Shown here one piece after another: positions 10,446-20,079 of a stretch of 50,862 nt of DNA. Position 1 is the first letter of the stretch, and every line of letters starts with the position of its first letter. The stretch is from Hymenopellis radicata (Eukaryota > Basidiomycota > Agaricomycetes > Agaricales > Physalacriaceae), in the NCBI GenBank assembly GCA_015501595.1, contig JADNRX010000382.1, positions 1 through 50,862 of the forward strand, read 5' to 3'. Both the position numbers and the translations under genes were made by a program. The notes beneath the pieces are model-generated. The model searched no databases. It saw only the letters and a program-made list of their open reading frames with translations, and had not been told where the DNA came from.

Positions 10446-10453
10446 ACGCGCAC

Positions 10454-10832
10454 CTTCAGCATACTAGCGATACGCAGTCTATAGTTGTATAGTCAATATC
10501 CTGTTCAATTAATTCAATCAATCACACTTACTGTTGGGATCGTATATCTGCGCCCATGGTAAGAAGCACAGTCACAGACTTCCGGGCATTATGGCGCATC
10601 TTCCTTTTCTTAGTTGTTACAGACACATCTGTGTCCGCCTCTGCCTCTGCGGCCACCTCCTTCTCTTGCTCTGTCTTCTCCTCTTCCTCTAGATCTGCCT
10701 CAATGGTCTTTTTCGACAAACTCTCTGTCAATGTGTTAGCGCAATGTCTTTTGATCATCAATACCGACATACCACGTTCTCAAGTCGAAACGTACAGATT
10801 GACGACTTTCCTGTCCAAGGATGGCAAGTCTT
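10454..10832 (-). pseudogene. Coding-like segment upstream of D1, possibly part of the KDZ gene
   Basis: On the minus strand the reading frame runs on from KDZ (KWHM at 11,376, across J) into EEDLPSLDRKVV and then a Glu/Lys-rich stretch (LEEEEKTEQEKEVAAEAEA) ending at ADIRSQQ. A plausible intron follows (GTAAGTGTGATTG ... ACAACTATAG, about 10,473-10,526). This acidic segment is not one I recognise from KDZ proteins, which normally pass from the W-rich helix to PNPxEEP within a few residues. It may be a divergent insert or a rearranged piece brought in with D1. Confidence 0.35.
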
Positions 10833-10840
10833 CCTCCATG

Positions 10841-11367
10841 CAGTATTGTCATTAAGACCTAAGTCTTAAATGTATTTAAGTCTTATTAAGACTTAAGCTT
10901 AAGGTCTTAACAAATATGAGAAGAGGTGTTAAGACCTTATAAAGCCTTAAGTGGCTGTGTTATTGGTGGTAGATTATGGACTTCCACTTTAACCAATGCT
11001 CATCACCTTGGTCCTTTACTATTCTCATCCTCACTCACCCACCACCACATGATCACATCTAATCCTTTCACTCCTCGTCTCAACAGCATATACATAACAT
11101 ATACACCTTATGACATTGCATAGAGATGTATACAGTATACCAGACATGAATGTTGAATGAGGTAGGTATGAGGCTTCATCACGATGAGGGGTTAATAGTA
11201 CAGACTGTAGGCTGAAGGTGACCTGTAAACCTGCACTGGCAGCGGCCCAAGGATAGACGCAACTCTTAATTAAGATCTTAAATAGTAGGTCTTAATTAAG
11301 ACTTACTTAGTATTAAGACCTTAAAACCTGAAAGGTGGTCTTAAATAAGACCTTAATGACAACACTG
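10841..11367. mobile_element. Element J: 527-bp transposon with TTAAGTCTTAA motifs
   Basis: Inverted ends are CAGTATTGTCATTAAG and CAGTGTTGTCATTAAG. The 8-bp duplication CCTCCATG is at 10833-10840 and 11368-11375. Subterminal repeats are variants of TTAAGTCTTAAGACC. The centre (about 10,950-11,260) is non-coding and lacks the H1 core of the 1-kb families. It is inserted in the KDZ gene just after the KWHM codons. The CAGTG-type end and 8-bp TSD fit hAT or a related superfamily. Confidence 0.9.
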
Positions 11368-11375
11368 CCTCCATG

Positions 11376-11999
11376 TGCCATTTATGCAACGATGCCGTCC
11401 ACTCGTCTTGCACGCCCTCCTCCAGACTACTCGTTGCCTCACCATAAGACCGAATCTGCACTTCGAGCTCCTCTAATGACACTTCGAGCCTCTTGTCCAG
11501 CAGCACACCTATAAAAAATTCTGTCAGTCAACATGCTACATCGTATCTCGGAAAGAAAATCACCTAGACCCATGCACTTGTCAAAAATTATGCGCGTTGA
11601 TCGCTTTCTCAATGTTCTCGTGTCGGCCGTCTTGATGCATCTCTTTCATTACCATTGCCTTTAGGTTTAATCTCGACCAAACGCACTCGATTTCCTCTCC
11701 ATCCGTCATCGCAGCTCCTGTCTTGTAGCGAAGAGAGTGCTCTGTTACGCATTTCTCAACATGTGCACTGCCGTGCCATACTGGCAGACCGACTCTGACT
11801 GATAGTGCTGGACGGCCCTCACTCTCGTCGTGTTGCAAAACGTCTGGCAGCAACGGCTTGCGGTCGAGAAGATGAACCCTGCATTGGCATCCCACGTCGT
11901 ACGAAAGCATGATCCATAATAGAGTGACATATAATATCGAAGCCCAAAAAATGTAGTCCATATTAGAGTAACTGAAACATACATCAGCGCCGACTCGTA
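11376..11999 (-). pseudogene. KDZ transposase, catalytic region fragment
   Basis: The minus-strand frame from about 11,999 shows MDYIFWAS, LSYDVGCQC, VGLPVWHGSAHVEKC, LRYKTGAAMTDGEEIE, VWSRLN, then KEMHQDGRHENIEKAI and NAHNF. These are the conserved blocks of KDZ transposases (SYDIACQ; lPvwHxxaHxxxC; YxxGxGrTDGExxERxWS; RHDxLxxxxxxxNF). After a frameshift and a short intron-like gap (about 11,512-11,562) the frame resumes with LLDKRLEVSLEELE, then WTASLHKWHM. The N-terminal part is missing at the junction with Gypsy sequence near 12,000. KDZ enzymes move DNA transposons common in mushrooms; this copy is broken by J, D1 and B1. Confidence 0.85.
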
Positions 12000-12005
12000 C
12001 TTGTA

Positions 12006-12691
12006 TTGAGATTATGCACCGTTCACCCTTCAGAGGCCCTATATTGCAATCTAAAGAAGTGTCTATTCTACCAGCGCGAGATTGATTTCCTGAGATATCA
12101 CATCACCTCAAAGGGGGTCGAAGCTCAGGATTGCAAAGTCGCGTCCATCTTGAACTTCCCGAGGCCAACTACAGCTGAAGAAATGCGCAGATTCTTGGGA
12201 CTTGTGCAGTTCATAGCCAGTTTTCTCGAAAACTTAGCGGAGTACACGCGTATCCTCACGCCACTCATCAGGAAGGATTCTTATCACAGTATAAACTGGT
12301 GATAGCCTACATCAAAGTCACGGAGAACACTGGTGCTGATGCCTTGTCCCGCATTCCAAATGGCAAATACCTGCATGAACTATCAGAATAGTCCTACACC
12401 CCATGGCCAGGAATTTCCACACCAGTAGCGGCAGTCCTGTCAGTAACGTCGGATGCCAAGTTCTTGCAACAAATAAAGGCTGGTTACGACTCAGATGAAT
12501 TCACGAAGAAATTAGCCACACTGCGCGCCCTTCCGCCAGGCATTACCAAAGACAATAGTCTATGGTTCATCGATGGGTGCCTCCTCATTCCACGAACCGA
12601 ATCACTGCGAGAAAATCTCTATAGAGTCGGGCATGACAACACTGGACATTTTGAGTTTGACAAAACTTATGAATACTTATAGAATTCATAC
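12006..12691 (+). pseudogene. Ty3/Gypsy pol fragment: RT end, RNase H remnant, integrase N-terminus
   Basis: It starts in reverse transcriptase after the active site (CNLKKCLFYQREIDFL, GVEAQDCKVASILNFPRP, RRFLGLVQF). It then jumps by an internal deletion to the end of RNase H (VTENTGADALSRIPN, about 12,315-12,360). Next comes LFIPRTESL-like sequence and the integrase zinc-binding region (HDNTGHFEFDKTYEYL). A stop after HELSE and another after EYL show decay. It continues at 12,949 beyond G2. Confidence 0.8.
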
Positions 12692-12693
12692 TA

Positions 12694-12946
12694 CTGTATA
12701 CTTTCGACCGGATGTTCGCCGGTCGTGATGCGTTATGCAACGAACTTATATGAACTAAGTTCGTTGCCAGGCACGGAGCCCCGACTTACCGCATTTGGAC
12801 GTCCCGCCGTAGGCGGGAGCGAAATCTTTACCGTTTTGGGCCATCTGACCCTGAAATTGAGGTTCGTGATGCGTTATGGAAGGGGATAAGTTCGGTTCGA
12901 AGGCCCGCGTGACGCGTTATTTGAACATGCGGTCGAAAGTATACAG
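12694..12946. mobile_element. Element G2: 253-bp TIR element inserted at TA in a Gypsy integrase
   Basis: The ends are CTGTATACTTTCGACCG and its exact inverse, flanked by TA on both sides (12692-12693, 12947-12948). Removing the element and one TA restores the integrase reading NSYYWPNMRRDL, which proves insertion at TA. Internal GTTCG and CGTGATGCGTTATG motifs repeat near both ends. Non-coding. Confidence 0.85.
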
Positions 12947-12948
12947 TA

Positions 12949-14240
12949 TTGGCCGAATATGCGACGCGACCTGGAGAAATCTTACGTACCCAGCTGTGAT
13001 CAGTGCCAACGAAATAAGTCCAGTACCAAGCGAAAGGCTGGTCCCTTACACCCATTGCCCATTTCCGATGCACGGTTGACATCTGTCGGAATGGATTTCA
13101 TTAGTCCCTTGCCAGAAGATGAGGGATTCAACTGCATACTCACCATGACATGCCGCCTCAACATCGATAAGAACCGACATAAATGCTGAGGATCTGGCTT
13201 TAATCTTCTTTTGCGACTGATATTGCGACAATGGCATATTAGAGAACATTGTCATAGACAGAGACAAGCTTTTCATGTCAAAATTTTGGAAAACGCTCAT
13301 GAAACTCGCCAGTGTTTCCATCAAGGCATCATCTTCGTATCATGCTGAGTCCGACGGTTGGTCAGAATGCTCGAACAAAACAGTTGTCCAGGTCTTGCGA
13401 TATTACGTCAATAGAAAATAGAAAGATTGGGTCGCAGCCCTACCCAAGGTCCGTTTCGACTTAATGAATAGTGTCAATGCATCCACCGGCATCTCCATGT
13501 TCCAGCTGAAAATGGGACATTCACCCAGGATACTACCATCAGTCGATAAGCCTACCCGGGCTGAAGACATATAAGAGACACGCGCAAGAGAGATCATTGA
13601 CAAGATTAAAGCGACCGAGGCCGAAGCGCGAGACACCCTGTATGCAGTGAAGGTCTCCCAAGCCTTCCACGCAGACAGAGAGCGAGGTTCTCTACCCAAG
13701 TTCAAAGTAGGTGACAAAGTGTGGTTGACAACAGTGCACCGCCGCAACCGAGCTAAGCGAGAAAAAGGATTGATTTGTGCCAAGTTCTATGCTAGGAATG
13801 ATGGACCTTACATGATACTGCAAGCGCACCCAGAAACCAATGCTTATACACTCGACATGCCTGCCACCGCCAATCTCCAGCCTAGCTATAATGTGGAAGA
13901 CCTGATGATGTACGTTCCGAACGACGATACCTTGTTCCCAAGTCGGAAGTTGGCGTGTCCCGGTCCTGTCACATCAGGCGATATTGAAGAGTATGAACTT
14001 GACCGTGTGGTGGATGCTCGCTGAAGAGGTCGAGGTTGGCAGTTTCAGGTAATATGAGTTGAATATGAGGAAGAAGACATGAGGTGGTTGTCGTATTCGG
14101 CGCTGAAGGATTGCGAGGTGTTGGATAATTAGATTTGCGAAGGTGGTGACGGGCCTCAAGAGCTCATTGATTCCATCCGACACGATGATGGCTACGTGTT
14201 GGCATCGGCTGCCGTAGTTCCGCAAGCTTCGAGGTGGAAG
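12949..14240 (+). pseudogene. Ty3/Gypsy integrase with GPY/F region and chromodomain remnant
   Basis: The zinc finger is completed (YWPNMRRDLEKSYVPSC, CDQC), followed by the start of the catalytic core (VGMDFISPLPEDEGFNCIL). Frameshifts scramble 13,190-13,640. The C-terminal part is open at 13,620-14,024: RERGSLPKFKVGDKVWL, FYARNDGPYMIL, HPETNAYTLDMP, LFPSRKLACPGPV. Past a stop at the end of ELDRVVDAR the codons still read RGRGWQFQV, EYEEEDMRWLSYS and LKDCEVLD, a chromodomain-like tail, placing it among chromoviruses. Not functional. Confidence 0.8.
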
Positions 14241-15000
14241 GAAAAGGTATAGTTAGGGAATTTTTTACTTTCGCTCTGCCGATCCAAGTCTGTTGCCCAC
14301 GTCGGGATATCAGCTAATGATTTCGGATATTAGATATACTTTACTTACCTTTTTGCTTGGTTGAATGGCTCGGGTTTTGAGTGGAGGAGAGTGTAAGCAT
14401 AGCTTACGACGCACTGATCTGGTTCCGGCGATTGTGTAGCTATTCATGTGATTTGAGATTTATATGCCTGTTTAACACCATTATTTGTTCATCTTTCTTT
14501 CTTGTATTCTTACGTCGATGTTTCTTTTATACGACGTGTTCTTATCTCGCTCTTGTCTGATTTCCCTCTCAGATTCTCTTTGAGCATCAGCAAGACGACC
14601 TGTGACTTGTTGCCTTTTTGGGACTTTTCGGCTTGTCGAGTAAAAATGAGTCTCTGCACCGTACTTCAGTGGGCTCCCGTATCCTTAGAATACTTATTTT
14701 ATGGTATAAATATAATATACATAATTATATGTAGCATACAACACAAAATGAAAAAGATCTCAAAATGGAAGAGATGACGGGGAATTGAACTTGTGGCCTC
14801 CAGGGACATGACTGGTCTACTTGTCACTTGTCGGCTTTTTTGTATGAAAAAAGCCCAAAAAAATTCAAAAAAGTCCCGAAAAGTTGCGGAGTGACTTTGC
14901 TGATGAGGTATGTCTATCTACGACGACAGGCTTTTACATATATTCTATTTCCTACGAGAATTAGATCTACAACTTTTGCATCACCAGAGAATGACTTGAA
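14241..15000. other. No gene recognised; possible decayed tRNA 3' half
   Basis: Moderately AT-rich sequence between two Gypsy remnants. At about 14,774-14,812 the minus strand has a T-arm-like CAAGTTCAATTCCCCG, but D-arm and acceptor are not found. Nothing else is seen. Confidence 0.4.
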
Positions 15001-17377
15001 GCTATGCTAACTAAATTAGATCTCACTCCATTTCACAAGGAAGAAATTGACTTATTGGTCCATGTCATCCTTGCACACTTCAACACCTTTGCCTTCCATA
15101 TATTAAAAAAAGGTTTATTCAATCTCAAGTACTATCCTGACTATGTTATTCCAACCATCGAGCACACACCATGACAACGTCCGCTAATGAAGCTACTACA
15201 TGCGGTAGTTAACGATGTTCGAGATGAAATCTGACGATATGTAGCTATTGGGAAATTTGAGCCTACAGTGTCGAGCTATTACTCATCTATGTTTACTGTG
15301 GCCAAGAAACCTGAATCCAAGCTACTAATAATATAATATTTTGACTGTAAGTTCATAAAATTTTAAATTTTTTGACCTTCCCACGCCTGATAAGTGATCG
15401 GCGGCATTTTTTAGTATGCGATAAGGAAATTCAGAGGCCTTGTGACCTGTGACATGAACTTATAGTTGAAATAGGATAGTATGTCTCATACTGAATATTG
15501 AAGAGCTCAATGCTGTTATAGTCAGAGACTCCTTCTTATCACTCAACATAAACGACTTCGCAGAATTTTATATCTGCTATTTCGTCTACTTTCTTGAAGA
15601 TCTTTTCTCTGATTTTGATGTCTGCATAGTAAATCAAAAGTCACATTCTACACAAGCATTCTCAAGTATAAAAGACGCGCTTCAGCAGACAACACTTATA
15701 TAAGACTTCACAAATGTAATTCAAGAGTTTTCCCATCGTATAATGCACGTCTTGAAGAACGTTTGGGAGGAGGACATATGCAATAACTACATTAATGACT
15801 GCAGTGTTCGTGCTTCTCCCACTCACTATAATGATGAGTCCATATTCAACAATCCTTTAATTTAAAGATTTTGGTAGGAGTTTGTTCAGTGGATCGACAA
15901 GTTTCTAGCTGCTTTAATCGCAGTTAACATCACAATATCAGATATCAAAGCAGTACTTGCGACATTGGAGCTTGGCATAGTTGGTTCCCTCGTAGCTTTT
16001 GCTGGTTAGATTTTATTACCCGACCTCATATCAAAGATCATGAAATAACCTGTATCTAATATCTATTTCTGTAAGCGAAGTTCACATGTTCTTAGGACTT
16101 GTCGAAGGAACTCGCTGCTAGATACGAAACTTCGCTCGAATCGTCAAACTACTTACAGTTTTTCTACGCGATAAAGTTCTATTCAAGATCACTGATGATG
16201 TTGTTGAAGCAATCAACTTCTTGAAGGGAAGAATAATATCAGCTCTAATCTTGATATATCTCAATAATGAGAAAGCTTAACTTATCACATGACCACTTCA
16301 AGCAAGGGATGAAGGTCTTTTGATTCTAGGTGTCGACTCGAGTTGCATGGGAGAAGGCTAGGCTCTCTATCAAGTCATTAAAAACTTGAAAAAACTTGCT
16401 ATATTTGAATTATGCACATTTAATTCCTTTCAGCAAAACTACGGTCAACTCAAATCTGAGATATTCAATGTCTTTTGCGCATTGAAGAACTGGCATCATA
16501 GACTTTGAGGAGTGCACTTCTGCCTCGAATATGATGCTGTCTCCTTTGCTAAGATGCTCAGAGATTTCAATAATATTCTTAATGCGCCTATATTGTGATG
16601 AATTCATTAAATTGGTCTCTTCACCTTCAAAATCTGTCATGTTCCTGCATCCTCACTGAAGATGAAAGATGCTCTATCTTGGATGCGCATTGATACTGAA
16701 TACTTGAATGCAGCAGACAATGCAGAAGAGTTTCTAAATGGCTATGATATGGCATACGAATTTCGCTACCTCGTACTACTCTCAGAATGTTCTCTTACAG
16801 CTCTCGTCAACTTCACACTCCATGCACTTCAAATCAAACATTCAAATTCCTTCATCACATAATGGAACGATGATTCGCAATTATAAATGCTCATCTATTA
16901 ATGTTCTGTAGCTCTAATCTTTCAAGAGCAGTCTGATTTCAATTCTTTTCCCTCAATTCTGGCTAATCAGCTTTATTCCTTATTCACTCACTCTGCTTTG
17001 TGCAATGTTTAATTATGAAACAACTATCAATATCCAAGAAACTCGTCCACTGCGCAAAGTTGTGCATATCACTTTTGATTATGACTACGATGAGCAGATC
17101 GTCACTTTAGAGACTTACATCTATAGTGCTGACATCTACGGTGCTGACATTGCTATAGTTGCGCAAATAATAGCATAATCACTCACTAAAACCTCGGCAG
17201 TTCTTGACTCATACGTTGGAGAAAAGAAAGTTAACAAAAATGGATCAGGATACAAGCATAGCACTAGAGATCGCGACGATGATGAATACTGGGAAGATCT
17301 ACGTAAATTCCTCTAATCAGAATGTTATCCAAAGAATTTAACCACAGATACGAAACACCTTCACTTTCTACCACCTT
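15001..17377 (+). pseudogene. Heavily decayed second Ty3/Gypsy pol (RT/RNase H and downstream)
   Basis: Peptide blocks in shifting frames follow the Agaricomycete Gypsy RT order: LTPFHKEEIDLLVH, FNLKYYPDYVIPTIEHTP, AIGKFEPTVSSYYSSMF, VAKKPESKL; then, past element G3, LNIEELNAVIVRDS, LNINDFAEFY, LFSDFDVC, TNVIQEFSHR, INDCSVRASPTHYND, and later DALSWMRIDTEYLNAADN. Stop codons are frequent and many look like C-to-T or G-to-A changes. The segment becomes unreadable after about 16,900. Confidence 0.7.
15325..15479. mobile_element. Element G3: short decayed G-like insertion
   Basis: The right end reads as the inverse of TATCCTATTTCAACTATAAG, a mutated version of the G1 end, followed by TA. The left end (about 15,325) has AATATTTTGACTGTAAGTTC. 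It interrupts the Gypsy RT between KLLI and LILNIEELN. The family match also includes GTTCATGTCACAGGTCAC just inside the right end, as in G1. Confidence 0.6.
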
Positions 17378-17385
17378 ATGCTTTA

Positions 17386-17821
17386 TAGAGCATGTTACGA
17401 GTTTAAACCTGAGTTTGGCAGGTCGAGTTTGCACGAGTTTGCATATCTGAAGTCCGAACTTGCGACTTATCTCAAACTTGCAAGTTGCAGGTCTAAAACT
17501 CGCGAATTGCAGGTTTAAAACTTGAATTTACGAGTTTTTGACGAGTTTTGAGCTATAACCTACTTATATCACCTCCAACTGAGGTCAAACAAATGTAAAC
17601 ATCATCTCTATAGCCTATTGCAGCTCTGTTGAATCATATTCATATGTATAACACAGTTTGTATGCATAATATTATATATTAACTGACTATCAGAACCTGC
17701 GCAAGTATTTGCAGAATGCTCCAACTCCAAACCTGCGACTTGCGCGAACCTGAGTCATGAGTCGCGAGTTGCAGGTTATTTGCGAATTACCTGCGCTGAC
17801 TGAAACTCGTGGCATGCTCTA
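17386..17821 (-). mobile_element. Element F2: 436-bp transposon with CGAGTTTGCGAGTT motifs
   Basis: The ends are TAGAGCATGTTACGAGTTT and the inverse of TAGAGCATGCCACGAGTTT. The duplication ATGCTTTA is perfect at 17378-17385 and 17822-17829. Both halves are filled with AACTCGCAAGTT-type motifs. The middle (about 17,540-17,700) is unique AT-rich sequence shared with F1 and F3. It lacks the H1 core. Orientation is taken as opposite to F1. Confidence 0.92.
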
Positions 17822-17829
17822 ATGCTTTA

Positions 17830-18524
17830 CCTATAATCTATTGTGAGGTATCCTAAAAGGGTCCTATATTACATTGTGAGCTCTATATTGGAAGAGTGTC
17901 AAATAAGTTCATAATTAATTATGGGAGCCTCTGTCTAATATAGCAGAGCCCTCCCGTGCGCCTTCCCAATAGGGAGAGTCTACCTAAAGGTGGCCTGCAG
18001 CCTGGTCTAGGATCTATAAATAGATTTGACTATGCTTTGGATTTAGCAGAGCTCTGCAGGATCTACTAATAACGAGATTAAATATTAATGAGATGTGGAG
18101 AATGTTTCTGAAATTGATGAATTGATAGATGAGACTTAAAAGAATGAAGGATGACCTTTATAGCGCATTTTTGATTAGATCAATACTAAATTAAATGGGG
18201 TGAGCATTTATAAATACTGCTATGGGGGATGGTTGTTGGGTTGATGAAAACCTTTTTTATAGTTTTTTAGGCTGAGAATTCAATGGTGTAAATTATTTTG
18301 CGATAGCATCAAAATTAAAAAAGATATTAGAGGTGCAAAAATGCGTCATACTTCTAGTAGGCCTTGTAGATAGTCTATAGTCTTGGAACTTTGATACATT
18401 TTAGAGGTATTATAGAATAATATGTAATATCAATTTTAGATTATTTCATCGAAGGGTTCAAGAGATATACTAGAATGACTGCTGCAGAGCCCCTAGGGAT
18501 ATAATATAGGATCTTACTATTCTG
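17830..18524. other. AT-rich sequence without recognised gene
   Basis: Low-GC, stop-dense stretch with some AGAGCTCTGC/GCAGAGC-type short repeats. No coding, RNA or terminal-repeat signature is recognised. Confidence 0.4.
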
Positions 18525-19712
18525 AAGATCTATAACTTTGATATATGGTGTATAGTAGTAATATATTTTTTTAATAGTAGAGAGAGTGCTTCGAACCCAG
18601 TAGTCCATGTATAAATAGGTCCCCAGTGCTGTTTTAGGCATTTTCACATTTTTAGTTATTTAACATAGGAATACCTCTCTAAATTATATTGAACTACCTT
18701 GAAACATTTATTTACAACCTTTTCGCAAAAGGAATCATGTCATTTGGTGAAGAGACCAGTGTTCTAAAGGTCAGTCTTCCTCCCCACCAGAGTTTTGATC
18801 AAAATTCTCACGCTCTAAAGGCAGGATCGTCGACTCAATTTAACGTGTCTTACACATGCTACTGTCTTCATTTCTTCTGTAAGACGTGTATATATATTAT
18901 ATGCATGATCTTCAGGTGTTAAATCAGTAATTTAATGAGGTAATCAGGTCAGGAACTCGTTCTAAGCTCTGTAGACAGTTTAAGCTTTGTAGACAGTTTA
19001 AGCTACCTTCAAATAGTAATATTTCAAGTTCTACTTCAAAGGACACCCTAAAAAGTATTCTATTATGAATATATATCATATTAGATAAAGTAAGAAACAT
19101 CTCCCATATGCTACATATGAGAGGTAAGAAAGTGAAAATGCAATGGATTAACTCTTGCATAACTGCTTTTAATGTCTGAACAAGTTATAGCACATAGTTA
19201 TTATCTGGCTTGATCTAATAATTGTAAAGTATTGTTCAATTTATAGTAGAACAAGAAGGTCTGTATATCTAAAAAAGAGTTCTTAACCTGATTACTTCAT
19301 TAAATTACTGATCTGACACTTAGAAATCATTTATATAATATATATACACGTTTTACAGAAGAAAATGAAGGTAGTAGCATATATGAGACATATTAAATTA
19401 AATGAATGATTCTTCTTTTAGAGCATAGGAATTTTGATCAAAACTTCGATAGAGAGGAAGACTAACCTCTAGAACACTGATCCCTTTATCAAATGACATA
19501 ATTCCTTTTGCGAAAAGGTTGTAAATAAATATCTAAAGGTAGCTCAATATAATTTAGAGAGGTATCTCTATGTTAAATAACTAAAAATGCGAAAATGCTT
19601 AAAATAGCATTAGGGACCTATCTATACATAGACTACTGAATTGAGGACACTTTTTATATCATAAATAGAGGTTTAGTACTACTATAAATAATGTATCAAA
19701 GTATGTATATCT
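18525..19712. repeat. Imperfect AT-rich inverted repeat, arms about 430 bp
   Basis: Left arm about 18,525-18,965 pairs with right arm about 19,280-19,712. Matching landmarks in inverted order: the CTTTGATACATT-like outer tract, AGTAGTCTATGTATA, TAACATAGGAATACCTCT, TTTCGCAAAAGGAAT, ATCAGTAATTTAATGA. Divergence is roughly 10-15% by eye. The spacer has a direct duplication AGACAGTTTAAGCT (about 18,970-18,995). It may be a decayed DNA transposon with very long ends or two copies of one repeat in opposite orientation; no TSD was found. Confidence 0.6.
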
Positions 19713-20079
19713 ATGTCTGATTACTCTTATCTACTACTTATGAATACGGACAGAAGTAGACACAACCTAACCTACAACCACTACTTGCTCATACACTCTC
19801 GATTTGCATATCTATCCTGTTATCTAGCAAATACTAAGGGAATACAGCTTCAACGTATAAGTGGATTTTACACTTTTTTTCGCTACTATCATAGATCTCG
19901 ACAAAATCGAGGTGCGATACAAGCGCTATGACTACTGGATGTCTTGTCGACAATATGCAAAGATACCCACTCCCGAAAGGAGCTCATTCCCAGAGATTTC
20001 TCGAGGAAACTTTGAACCGCGACCCTGATCACAAATAATCTGTACCCGTGCGGAGCGCATGCGCGATATTATCGCGTAA
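19713..20079. other. No gene recognised; upstream of the Gypsy gag
   Basis: This could hold the 5' region or LTR remnant of the following gag, but I could not find TG...CA LTR ends or a primer-binding site. Confidence 0.35.

Noticed and set aside
10556..10855. Plus-strand ORF of 99 codons near 10.6 kb
   Set aside because: Ser-rich antisense of the Glu/Lys-rich minus-strand frame that continues from the KDZ gene; also overlaps the J terminus.
14774..14812. tRNA on the minus strand
   Set aside because: Only a T-arm-like string is present; no A box, D arm or acceptor pairing.
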